This document shows, one piece after another, positions 1-5,774 of a DNA stretch of 5,774 nucleotides. The stretch's first letter is position 1. Each line of letters opens with the position of its first letter. The notes below the pieces were generated by a model, which had not been told where the DNA came from, searched no databases, and saw only the letters and a list, made by a program, of their open reading frames with translations. Source of the DNA: Verrucomicrobiales bacterium (GTDB taxonomy: Bacteria; Verrucomicrobiota; Verrucomicrobiia; Verrucomicrobiales; Akkermansiaceae); assembly GCA_003483645.1 (NCBI GenBank), contig DMYM01000073.1, positions 1 through 5,774 on the forward strand. Direction: 5' to 3'. A program made the translations under genes and the position numbers.

Positions 1-1
1 G

Positions 2-1393
2 GCGATTGATATCGACCAGAGCAAGGGGAACTTTTCCTACCCCGAGTCGCACAAGTACGATGCAGGTCGCGGGCTGAGTTCCGCCACCATCGACTATATC
101 TGTGATGTGAAGGAGGACCCGGACTGGGTCCGGAAGTTCCGTCACAGGGCTCTCAAGACCTTCCTTGCCAAGCCCATGCCCACGAACTGGGCCACCAAGG
201 ATCTCGAGAACATCGATTTCGACATCCTTCGCTACTATCTTTCGGATGGGACGAAGCCGACCCGGAGCTGGGACGAGGTGCCCGACGATATCAAGGAGAC
301 CTTTGAGCGTCTGGGTATCCCGGAGCAGGAGAGGGCCTTTCTGGCGGGAGTGGAGGCCCAGTATGATTCCGAGGCGGCCTACTCCAATGTGAAGGAGGAA
401 CTCGAAAAGGACGGTGTCATCTTCGTCAACTCGACGGAAGGCCTGAAGGACTACGAGGAAATCTTCCGGCCGTGGTTCGGCAAGGTGATTCCCACGGGAG
501 ACAACAAGTTTTCGGCTCTCAACAGCGCGGTCTTTTCGGGGGGATCGTTCATCTACGTGCCGAAGGGAGTGAAGGTGCGGCATCCGCTGCAGGCCTACTT
601 CCGGATCAATTCCGAAAACTTCGGTCAGTTTGAGCGCACACTCATCATATGTGACGAGGGTTCGGAATTGACTTATATGGAGGGCTGTACTGCTCCCAAG
701 TTCGAGACCGCTACCCTGCACTCGGCGGTGGTTGAGCTGGTGGCCATGAAGGACGCCAAGCTGCAGTACATTACCGTGCAGAACTGGAGTGACAATGTCT
801 TCAACCTGGTGACCAAGCGCGGGATCGCACACGAGAACGCAGAAGTGCGCTGGATCGATTGCAACATCGGGAGCCGGCTCACGATGAAGTATCCCGGGGT
901 CGTCATGAAGGGCCGCAGGGCGCGGGGCGAGGTGATCTCGATTGCCCTCGCCAATTCAGGCCAGCACCAGGATACCGGGGCCAAGATGATTCATGCCGCC
1001 GATGAGACGACCTCCAACATTGTTTCCAAGTCGATCTCGGTGGGCGAGGGGCGTTCGACCTATCGCGGTCAGGTTCACATTCCCAAGCACCTTAAGGGTT
1101 GTCGGAACAACACGGAGTGCGATGCCCTCCTGATCAACACCAACAGCCGGACGGATACCTACCCGGCCATCACGGTGCGGGGCAACCAGCACGCCACCCA
1201 GCACGAGGCGAGCGTTTCTCAGGTTTCCGAGGAAATGCTCTTCTACCTGCAGCAACGGGGGCTGAGTGAGGGCGAGGCCATGAGCCTGGCGGTGAACGGC
1301 TTCGTCAATGACCTGGTGCGGGAGTTCCCGATGGAGTACTCAGTGGAACTCAAGCGTCTCATCGAGTTGGAGATGGAAGGGAGTGTGGGATAG
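2..1393 (+). CDS. sufB: Fe-S cluster assembly scaffold SufB (5'-truncated by window edge)
   Basis: SufB is the cluster-building subunit of the cytoplasmic SufBC2D complex: it receives sulfur from the cysteine desulfurase system and builds the nascent Fe-S cluster at its interface with SufD. The frame is open from base 2, and its first residues (IDYICDVKEDPDW) already match the SufB N-terminal helical region. The GTG at 107 is therefore internal, and the true start lies a few codons upstream of the window; 463 residues are visible. The beta-helix core carries GGSFIYVPKGV. Aligned from memory to E. coli SufB, the sulfur-tunnel residues are kept: Cys254 in YMEGCTAP (codon 686-688), Gln285 and Trp287 in VQNW (779-787), and Lys303 in VTKR (815-817). 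Cys405 is kept in NNTECDALL (1118-1120). The E432-H433-E434 triplet reads Q-H-E (1199-1207). The C-terminus EMEGSVG is the usual family end. It heads sufBD; sufC is probably upstream and unseen. Confidence 0.97.
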   Translation, partial: AIDIDQSKGNFSYPESHKYDAGRGLSSATIDYICDVKEDPDWVRKFRHRALKTFLAKPMPTNWATKDLENIDFDILRYYLSDGTKPTRSWDEVPDDIKETFERLGIPEQERAFLAGVEAQYDSEAAYSNVKEELEKDGVIFVNSTEGLKDYEEIFRPWFGKVIPTGDNKFSALNSAVFSGGSFIYVPKGVKVRHPLQAYFRINSENFGQFERTLIICDEGSELTYMEGCTAPKFETATLHSAVVELVAMKDAKLQYITVQNWSDNVFNLVTKRGIAHENAEVRWIDCNIGSRLTMKYPGVVMKGRRARGEVISIALANSGQHQDTGAKMIHAADETTSNIVSKSISVGEGRSTYRGQVHIPKHLKGCRNNTECDALLINTNSRTDTYPAITVRGNQHATQHEASVSQVSEEMLFYLQQRGLSEGEAMSLAVNGFVNDLVREFPMEYSVELKRLIELEMEGSVG

Positions 1394-1434
1394 CTTCCCA
1401 TGATCCCCGTTCAGTTTTCAGTGGACCAAATTTG

Positions 1435-2742
1435 ATGGCAGCGACATTGGATCGAGGGAACGTTCTGGAACGGGAACCGGGTCGGCTGGGCGGAGTGCCG
1501 GACTGGTTCAATGCCTCACGACAAGCCGGGTGGATGCGCTTTCAAGAGTTGCCCATGCCGTCCCGCAAGGACGAGGAATGGCGTTTTGCCGGCCTGAGGC
1601 ATCTCGACTTTGAGGGCGTGCAGCTTCCCGATCCGCAGTCGATGGGGACGCACCGCGGAGCCAGCGGTCTGGAGAAGCGGGCCGCGCGGATCGGATTCTT
1701 CAATGAGGGGTTGAACGAGCAGGAACTCAATCTTCCCGAGGGGGTCATTTGCCTGCCCCTGCGGCTTGCCCTGGAGGAACACTCTGATCTCGTGCAGGAG
1801 TATTTCATGAAGTCCGAGCACCAACTGGGCTCGGCCAAGTTCGCCGCCCTTCACCAGGCTCACGTCTCCTCCGGGATCTTCATCTACGTGCCGGATGGAG
1901 TGGTGGTGGAGGATCCCATCGAGATCTTTCACTGGCTTGCCGGCGACCACGTCATCACGTTCCCTCACAGCCTGGTGGTGACCGGCAGGAATGCCCGGGT
2001 CACGGTGGTCGACTACTTCCAGTCCGATACCAGCGCCCGAAATGCCTGGACCATCGCGGTCAATGACCTGGTGGCCGGTCCGGGATCGCAGCTGACTTAT
2101 CTGGCCCTGCAGGACCTCTGTGACCAGGCCCGGATGATCCAGGTCGGCAATACCACCGTTGCCCGCGACGCCACCTCCAAATCATTCATCCTGAATGCGG
2201 GGGCGGCCTGGGCCCGGCAGGAATCCCGCAGTTGCCTGGAGGGAGAGAATGCCCATTCCGACATGCTCTCGGTGAGCATTGCGCGGGATGAGCAGGAGTA
2301 TGATCAGCGCACCTTCCAGCATCACGCCAGCGCGCGCAGCTGCTCTGATCTCCTCTACAAGAACACCCTTTACGACGGGAGCCGAACCGTCTTTTCCGGT
2401 CTCATCCTGGTCGATGACGGAGCGCACCAGACCGATGCCTACCAGACCTGCCGCAACCTGCTCATGAGTGAGGCGGCAGAGGCAAGTTCCATGCCCGGGC
2501 TGGAGATCAAGGCGGACCAGGTGAAGTGTTCCCACGGGAGCACCTCGGCCATGATAGATGATGATGAGATCTTTTATCTCCGTGCCCGGGGCATCAAACC
2601 GCACATTGCCAGGCAGCTGGTGGCGCAGGGATTCAGTGTGGAGTCGATTTCGCGCCTGAAGAATAAGGTCCTTGAGGACCTGGTGTTGGGTTTTGCAGCG
2701 CGCGAATTCCACCGCATCTCGGAGCGGGTGGTGGTCCGGTAG
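1435..2742 (+). CDS. sufD: Fe-S cluster assembly protein SufD
   Basis: SufD is the SufB paralogue that pairs with it in the cytoplasmic SufBC2D scaffold and helps with iron entry and cluster formation at the shared interface. The protein has 435 residues, close to the usual 420-450. The N-terminal signature PSRKDEEWRF (about residues 42-51) corresponds to the P-x-R-K-x-E-x-W motif of SufD. The core has SGIFIYVPDGV, a clear echo of the SufB motif. Near the C-terminus lies VKCSHGST, followed by IDDDEIFYLRARGI. Its His (residue 367, codon 2533-2535) aligns with E. coli SufD His360, needed for cluster assembly. I chose ATG 1435 over TTG 1432 because AGTGGA (1420-1425) sits 9 nt upstream and ATG is the commoner codon. 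The gap after sufB is 41 nt, so one transcript is likely. The start overlaps a TGA in the sufB frame (TGATG), which may allow coupling. Confidence 0.96.
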   Translation: MAATLDRGNVLEREPGRLGGVPDWFNASRQAGWMRFQELPMPSRKDEEWRFAGLRHLDFEGVQLPDPQSMGTHRGASGLEKRAARIGFFNEGLNEQELNLPEGVICLPLRLALEEHSDLVQEYFMKSEHQLGSAKFAALHQAHVSSGIFIYVPDGVVVEDPIEIFHWLAGDHVITFPHSLVVTGRNARVTVVDYFQSDTSARNAWTIAVNDLVAGPGSQLTYLALQDLCDQARMIQVGNTTVARDATSKSFILNAGAAWARQESRSCLEGENAHSDMLSVSIARDEQEYDQRTFQHHASARSCSDLLYKNTLYDGSRTVFSGLILVDDGAHQTDAYQTCRNLLMSEAAEASSMPGLEIKADQVKCSHGSTSAMIDDDEIFYLRARGIKPHIARQLVAQGFSVESISRLKNKVLEDLVLGFAAREFHRISERVVVR

Positions 2743-2757
2743 AGTGCGCCTGAGCCG

Positions 2758-2790
2758 GGATGATGGCGGTTTCCACCGAGGTCATCATTC
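2758..2790 (+). other. Stem-loop just downstream of sufD
   Basis: An inverted repeat begins 15 nt after the sufD stop. The inner stem CGGT (2767-2770) pairs with ACCG (2775-2778) around a TTCC tetraloop. The outer stem GGATGATGG (2758-2766) pairs with TCATCATTC (2782-2790) with two G-U pairs, leaving a 3-nt bulge (2779-2781). That gives about 13 paired positions. No T-run follows, so it is not a classic intrinsic terminator; it could protect the sufBD 3' end or assist a weak stop. The pairing is seen in the sequence, and the role is inferred. The rest of the 191-bp gap (2743-2933) holds only the possible promoter and the ribosome binding site listed separately. Confidence 0.4.
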
Positions 2791-2842
2791 ACGGACGAAG
2801 GTGAGGAAGGGCTTCGTAAAGAGCCCCCGGGACGATTTGCTG

Positions 2843-2870
2843 TTGCCTGGGTCCGGACATTCACCATAAA
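2843..2870 (+). promoter_or_regulatory. Weak sigma70-like promoter candidate for the ABC ATPase gene
   Basis: TTGCCT (2843-2848) and CATAAA (2865-2870) are separated by 16 nt, lying about 63 nt before the GTG start of the ATPase gene. Each box has mismatches to the consensus, and such matches occur by chance. The support is its position in the largest non-coding gap of the window, after a stem-loop that could end the sufBD transcript. Confidence 0.2.
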
Positions 2871-2920
2871 GCTAGTCCAGAGGTGGAATGATGAGAAGGA
2901 ACATGGTCGGCGAACTGGGC

Positions 2921-2926
2921 AGGAGG
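2921..2926 (+). promoter_or_regulatory. Ribosome binding site that fixes the ABC ATPase start
   Basis: AGGAGG is a full Shine-Dalgarno match lying 7 nt before GTG 2934. It is the strongest ribosome binding site in the window and decides the GTG start, since no ATG, GTG or TTG lies in frame between the upstream stop (TGA 2892-2894) and 2934. Confidence 0.8.
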
Positions 2927-2933
2927 TCATGCG

Positions 2934-3716
2934 GTGGGTTCACCTGTGCTTGAGCTGGAGAACGTCACGGTGTGGCGTGGTGACAACAAGGTCTTTGACG
3001 GGCTGTCCCTGCGGATCGAAACCGGGGAGAAGATTGCTGTCCTCGGCCCCAACGGCGCGGGCAAGAGCACGCTCCTGGCGCTGATCTCGGGGGATATTCA
3101 TCCTGTTGCGGACCAGGGCAGTTCGCGGCTTTTCGGAGAGGAGTACTGGTCGCTTTACGATCTGCGCGAGCACGTCGGGCTGGTCACCCCGGAGCAGCAT
3201 GGCCTCTTTGCCGACGACGAACTGACCAGCGACGTGGTGCTTACCGGATTGCACGGGACCTACGGGATCACGCGGGGCCAGACCTTCACGGCGGCGGAGA
3301 AGCGCAGGGCCTGGAGGGCCATGAAGGCGGCGGGCGTGCACGAACTGATGTGGCGGGACTATGGTGAGCTCTCTTCCGGTGAACGCCGCCGGTTCCTCCT
3401 GGCCCGGGCCCTCGTGCACGAACCCGAGATGCTCATCTTCGACGAGCCCACCACCTCCCTGGATCTCCCCGGGGCCTGGGATCTGATTGAGGTGGTGCGC
3501 GCACTCATGCGGAACGGGACGGGAGTCATGCTCGTCACCCACGATGTGCGCGAGATTCCTCCCGAGATCGACCGGGTGGTCCTGATGAAGAAGGGGCGGA
3601 TTCTGGCCGATGGAAGGAAGCGTCGGGTTCTCACCGCGGAGCAACTGGGTGCGTGCTACGGGGTGGAGGTCAGGGTGAGCTGGAAGGATGGATTTTGTGC
3701 CGTCCGCCCGGCATAG
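2934..3716 (+). CDS. ABC-type ATPase, COG1119 (ModF/YlmA-like) family, not SufC
   Basis: This is a single nucleotide-binding domain of 260 residues with no membrane segment. All ATPase motifs are present: Walker A GPNGAGKST (residues 38-46), a Gln after VGLVTPE (Q88) in the Q-loop region, signature LSSGE (146-150), Walker B MLIFDE (166-171), D-loop SLD (175-177) and H-loop His203. The blocks LREHVGLVTPEQ, SDVVLTGLHGTYGI, VTHDVREIPPEIDRV and LTAEQLGACYGVEV recall COG1119 ATPases (ModF/PhrA group, B. subtilis YlmA). SufC instead has a SGGEKKR-type signature and different C-terminal motifs. No permease or binding protein is nearby, so the substrate is unknown; ModF-type annotation as molybdenum transport would be unsafe. 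The start is GTG with AGGAGG 7 nt upstream. It lies 191 nt after sufD on the same strand, possibly with its own promoter. The ATPase call is certain; the subfamily is from memory. Confidence 0.93.
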   Translation: MGSPVLELENVTVWRGDNKVFDGLSLRIETGEKIAVLGPNGAGKSTLLALISGDIHPVADQGSSRLFGEEYWSLYDLREHVGLVTPEQHGLFADDELTSDVVLTGLHGTYGITRGQTFTAAEKRRAWRAMKAAGVHELMWRDYGELSSGERRRFLLARALVHEPEMLIFDEPTTSLDLPGAWDLIEVVRALMRNGTGVMLVTHDVREIPPEIDRVVLMKKGRILADGRKRRVLTAEQLGACYGVEVRVSWKDGFCAVRPA

Positions 3717-3730
3717 CCGCTCCCGGGCGG
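3704..3730. terminator. GC-rich inverted repeat between convergent genes, possible bidirectional terminator
   Basis: CCGCCCGG (3704-3711) and CCGGGCGG (3723-3730) are perfect reverse complements of 8 bp around an 11-nt loop. The left arm lies in the last codons of the ABC ATPase gene and the loop contains its TAG stop. The position between convergent ends (ABC gene to 3716, argJ from 3770) suits a transcript end. No T-run follows on either strand, so a standard intrinsic terminator is not shown; the hairpin may act with Rho or as a 3' stabiliser. The rest of the 53-bp gap shows nothing else. Confidence 0.4.
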
Positions 3731-3769
3731 GGGAAGCAGAACCCGTGGAATCCGTCCGGGGATGTGGTG

Positions 3770-5014
3770 CTAATCTACCCCTGCATTCTTCCAGTAGGAG
3801 TACTCGCTGCGATTGAAATCGATGTACTCCGGGGAAATATCGCTGGTATAGATGGTATAGTCGGCCTTGCCGAGATGGAGGTTCACCGTGATGGTGAAGC
3901 TGTCCTTGGCCGCAATGTCCCGCAGGGTCCTGATGGGAGTCCTGGCCATCAGGCCACCTTCGCAGGCCGGTTTGCCATCATAGGAAATGTCGATGAGCTC
4001 TTCCCGGATGCGGGCCCGGGAGTAGCCGATGGCGTGGATGATGCGGCCCCAGTTCGGGTCGTCGCCGTTCCAGGACGACTTGACGAGGGCTGACTTGGCA
4101 ATCGCTTCTGCGACCTTCTTGGCGTCGAGATAGACGGATGCGCCGACTACTTCGAGGGTGACGAACTTGCTCACGCGTTCGCCGTCGCGCACACAGGCCT
4201 TGGCAAGTTCCAGGAGCACATGCTGGAGGGCTTCGCAGAATTCGCGGCAGGCCTTGCTGCCACGGGCGATGGGCTTGCCTCCGGATTGTCCGTTGGCCAG
4301 TAGCAGGACCGTGTCGTTGGTGCTCATGTCACCGTCGATACAGATGCGGTTGAACGATCCCTCTACCGCTTCCAGGAGAGTCTTCTGCAGGCAGGCCTTG
4401 CTGATGTTGGCATCCGTGGTGACGAAGCAGAGCATGGTGGCCATGCTCGGGCAGATCATGCCGGCCCCCTTGGAGCAGGCGCCGATGCGCACCTTCCTTC
4501 CGCCCACGGTGGCGCTGATGGCGATCTCCTTCACGGTGGTGTCGCTCGTCATGATGGCCCTGGCCACTTCGGTGCCTCCCCTGGCGCTGAGGTGATCGGC
4601 CAGTCCGGCCAGTCCGGTCTTCATCCGGTCCATGGGCAGCGGCAGGCCGATCACTCCGGTAGAGCATACGCCCACTTCGCGCTGCCGGAGGCCCAGGGTA
4701 GCGGCCACCGCCTTGGCCATGGTCCGGGCGTCCTCGATCCCCGGGACTCCGGTGCAGGCATTGGCGTTACCGCTGTTGGCCACGATGGCACGTAGCTCAC
4801 GGGCGCGGAGGTGGGCCTGGGTGACCTTTACCGGCGCCGCCTTCACCCGGTTGGAGGTGAATGTTCCGGCCGAGACGCAGGGGTGTTTGGAGTAAACGAG
4901 AGCGAGGTCGGGGCGCGGATTTTCCGGATCCTTGATCCCGCAGCTTACCGCGCCGCCCGAAAATCCGATCGGGGCGCACACGCCGCCTTTCACCTTCTTG
5001 AAGGCCATCGCCAA
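3770..5014 (-). CDS. argJ: Glutamate N-acetyltransferase / ornithine acetyltransferase ArgJ
   Basis: ArgJ moves the acetyl group from N-acetylornithine to glutamate, releasing ornithine and recycling acetylglutamate; some family members also use acetyl-CoA. It acts in the cytoplasm as a self-cleaving Ntn-type enzyme. Family blocks are in order: FTSNRVKAAPV (about 51-62), ANSGNANACTG (79-89), the oxyanion-hole Thr-Gly in CSTGVIG (T119, G120), the cleavage site in SKGAGMICPSMATML, DGDMSTNDTV, and DPNWGRI near the C-terminal side. Cleavage should fall between Ala192 and Thr193, the new N-terminal nucleophile (Thr codon 4438-4436). The length of 414 fits the family. The end is slightly long: after EYS, where most ArgJ stop, there are about eight more residues. 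The first start is TTG 5014, with AAGGA 8 nt upstream; ATG 5008 (412 residues) would leave a 14-nt spacing. It follows argC by 19 nt in an operon. Confidence 0.96.
   Translation of the reverse strand: MAMAFKKVKGGVCAPIGFSGGAVSCGIKDPENPRPDLALVYSKHPCVSAGTFTSNRVKAAPVKVTQAHLRARELRAIVANSGNANACTGVPGIEDARTMAKAVAATLGLRQREVGVCSTGVIGLPLPMDRMKTGLAGLADHLSARGGTEVARAIMTSDTTVKEIAISATVGGRKVRIGACSKGAGMICPSMATMLCFVTTDANISKACLQKTLLEAVEGSFNRICIDGDMSTNDTVLLLANGQSGGKPIARGSKACREFCEALQHVLLELAKACVRDGERVSKFVTLEVVGASVYLDAKKVAEAIAKSALVKSSWNGDDPNWGRIIHAIGYSRARIREELIDISYDGKPACEGGLMARTPIRTLRDIAAKDSFTITVNLHLGKADYTIYTSDISPEYIDFNRSEYSYWKNAGVD
4597..4617. repeat. 9-bp tandem duplication inside argJ
   Basis: CGGCCAGTC occurs twice in direct succession (4597-4605 and 4606-4614), followed by CGG. 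In the argJ reading direction it encodes GLAGLA around residues 134-139, so it keeps the frame. It lies in a variable stretch after the conserved STGVIG block and looks like simple replication slippage with no evident function. Confidence 0.6.
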
Positions 5015-5022
5015 CCGTTCGT

Positions 5023-5027
5023 TCCTT
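5023..5027 (-). promoter_or_regulatory. Ribosome binding site of argJ in the argC-argJ gap
   Basis: Read on the minus strand, AAGGA occupies 5027-5023 inside the 19-nt gap between the argC TAA and argJ. It is 8 nt from TTG 5014 and 14 nt from ATG 5008, so spacing favours the TTG start. This site is the only reason to prefer TTG over the ATG two codons later. Confidence 0.5.
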
Positions 5028-5033
5028 TCTTTC

Positions 5034-5774
5034 TTAAACCGTTTCCAGGCCCGTCATATCCGGCAACCCGGTCATGATATTGAAACTCTGCAGGGCCTGA
5101 CCGGCCGCTCCCTTTCCAAGGTTGTCTTCCGCACTCAGCAAGAGAAGCCGACCAGTGCGTTCATCGTGTTGCCAGCCGATGTCGATGAAGTTCGTGTGGG
5201 TTACATTCTTAGTATCAGGGCAGGCCCCCGTTCCGAGCAAGCGAACGAAAGAACTGTTTTCATAAGTGGAACGGAGAGCGTGTTCCACGCTTGCGAGGTC
5301 TCCCTGCAGCATCGCGGTGGTGGTGGTGCAGATCCCGTTGTTCACAGGGATAAGATGGGGGACGAAGGTGATGGTGACGCTCTTTCCGGCGGCGGCGGAA
5401 AGCTCCTGCTCGATCTCGGACAGGTGGCGGTGCCTGGGAAGGCCGTAGGCGCGCATGCTTTCGTTGCACTCCACGAAAAGGAGGGCGAGGTCGGCCTTGC
5501 GTCCGGCACCGCTCACTCCGCTCAGGGAGTTCGCCACGATGGTGGCGGGGTCAATCAAGCCCTCGCGCAGGAGCGGGATGAGGGGGAGCAGGATGGAGGT
5601 GGGATAGCAACCGGGAGAAGCCACCAGGCGGGCGGCGGCAATGGCCTCTCCATGGATTTCGGGCAGTCCGTAGACCGCCGTTGCGAGGAGGTCCGGCGCC
5701 GGGTGCGTTTCGCCGTAGAAGTCCTCGTAGGTGGCAGCTTCACGCAGTCGGAAGTCGGCGCTCAGGTCGATCAC
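5034..5774 (-). CDS. argC: N-acetyl-gamma-glutamyl-phosphate reductase ArgC (5'-truncated by window edge)
   Basis: ArgC performs the NADPH-dependent reduction of N-acetylglutamyl-phosphate to N-acetylglutamate semialdehyde in the cytoplasmic arginine pathway. The visible 247 codons start at VIDLSADFRL, a motif normally about 90-100 residues into a 340-350 residue protein, so the N-terminal nucleotide-binding fold lies beyond the right edge; the GTG at 5774 is internal. The catalytic Cys is in SPGCYPT (visible residue 56, codon 5609-5607). NSLSGVSGAGRK, PRHRHLSEIEQEL, FVPHLIPVNNGI (with the catalytic-type His) and AEDNLGKGAAGQA follow in the expected order. One oddity: the usual R-G-I after the His block reads N-G-I here. 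The gene ends at TAA 5036-5034, 19 nt before argJ, which marks an argC-argJ operon whose promoter is outside the window. Confidence 0.96.
   Translation of the reverse strand: MIDLSADFRLREAATYEDFYGETHPAPDLLATAVYGLPEIHGEAIAAARLVASPGCYPTSILLPLIPLLREGLIDPATIVANSLSGVSGAGRKADLALLFVECNESMRAYGLPRHRHLSEIEQELSAAAGKSVTITFVPHLIPVNNGICTTTTAMLQGDLASVEHALRSTYENSSFVRLLGTGACPDTKNVTHTNFIDIGWQHDERTGRLLLLSAEDNLGKGAAGQALQSFNIMTGLPDMTGLETV

Noticed and set aside
107..109. GTG as the sufB start codon
   Set aside because: The frame is open to the window edge and the upstream residues match the SufB N-terminal region, so the start lies outside the window.
2182..2712. Long minus-strand frame opposite sufD (and similar ones opposite sufB and the ABC gene)
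   Set aside because: High-GC coding sequence commonly leaves antisense frames open; no family motifs or ribosome binding site were seen, while the plus-strand genes are certain.
2809..2826. GGGCT/AGCCC inverted repeat as a terminator
   Set aside because: Only five base pairs with an 8-nt loop and no T-run follow; too weak to call.
2672..2869. 65-codon frame starting inside sufD and running into the gap
   Set aside because: Most of its length is out-of-frame sufD, and the rest is low-complexity Arg/Ser/Gly-rich with no start signal.
2934..3716. Calling the ATPase sufC
   Set aside because: It lacks the SufC-type signature and C-terminal motifs and better fits COG1119 ATPases.
3653..4093. 146-codon plus-strand frame across the ABC gene end and argJ 3' end
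   Set aside because: It is a shadow of argJ on the other strand; its product resembles no family I know, and both overlapped genes have clear motifs.
1..5774. A new defence, mobile or otherwise undescribed system
   Set aside because: Every long frame with real motifs belongs to SUF assembly, a known ATPase family or arginine synthesis; no repeats arrays, integrase, transposase or toxin-like genes were seen.

Overview
This is an ordinary bacterial chromosomal window, rich in G+C (roughly 60% by eye). It is packed with core-metabolism genes, and I see no sign of phage, transposon, CRISPR, tRNA or rRNA. Two gene groups converge near position 3740. I could not fix the taxonomy. GTG and TTG starts, a SufB of the short type ending in EMEGSVG, and the pairing of sufBD with a COG1119-type ATPase would fit a high-GC Gram-negative lineage, possibly Verrucomicrobiota or a relative. 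That is an impression from protein flavour, not a result.

Plus strand, 1-3716. The window opens inside sufB, with 463 codons visible and only a short N-terminal piece missing. A complete sufD follows after 41 nt. SufB and SufD are the paralogous scaffold subunits of the SUF iron-sulfur cluster assembly complex (SufBC2D). Their key residues are visible: the SufB sulfur-transfer tunnel (Cys, Gln, Trp, Lys), the SufB assembly Cys, and the SufD Cys-Ser-His motif. SufC is not in the window and probably lies upstream. After a 191-bp gap holding a stem-loop and a weak possible promoter comes a complete ABC ATPase of 260 residues. It is easily mistaken for SufC but looks like the COG1119 (ModF/PhrA/YlmA-like) soluble or orphan ATPases.

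Convergence, 3717-3769. A 53-bp gap separates the ABC gene from argJ. A perfect 8-bp G+C inverted repeat spans the ABC gene's stop codon and may serve as an end-of-transcript structure.

Minus strand, 5774-3770. argC enters from the right edge without its N-terminus and is followed after 19 nt by argJ, forming an argC-argJ arginine-biosynthesis operon. ArgC reduces N-acetylglutamyl-phosphate to the semialdehyde. ArgJ later removes the acetyl group from N-acetylornithine and hands it back to glutamate, which gives the cyclic form of the pathway.

I did not find a new biological system. The points worth a second look are modest: the non-SufC ATPase beside sufBD, a clear stem-loop just after sufD, an Arg-to-Asn change in a conserved ArgC motif, a short C-terminal tail on ArgJ, and two small-ORF or translational-coupling arrangements.
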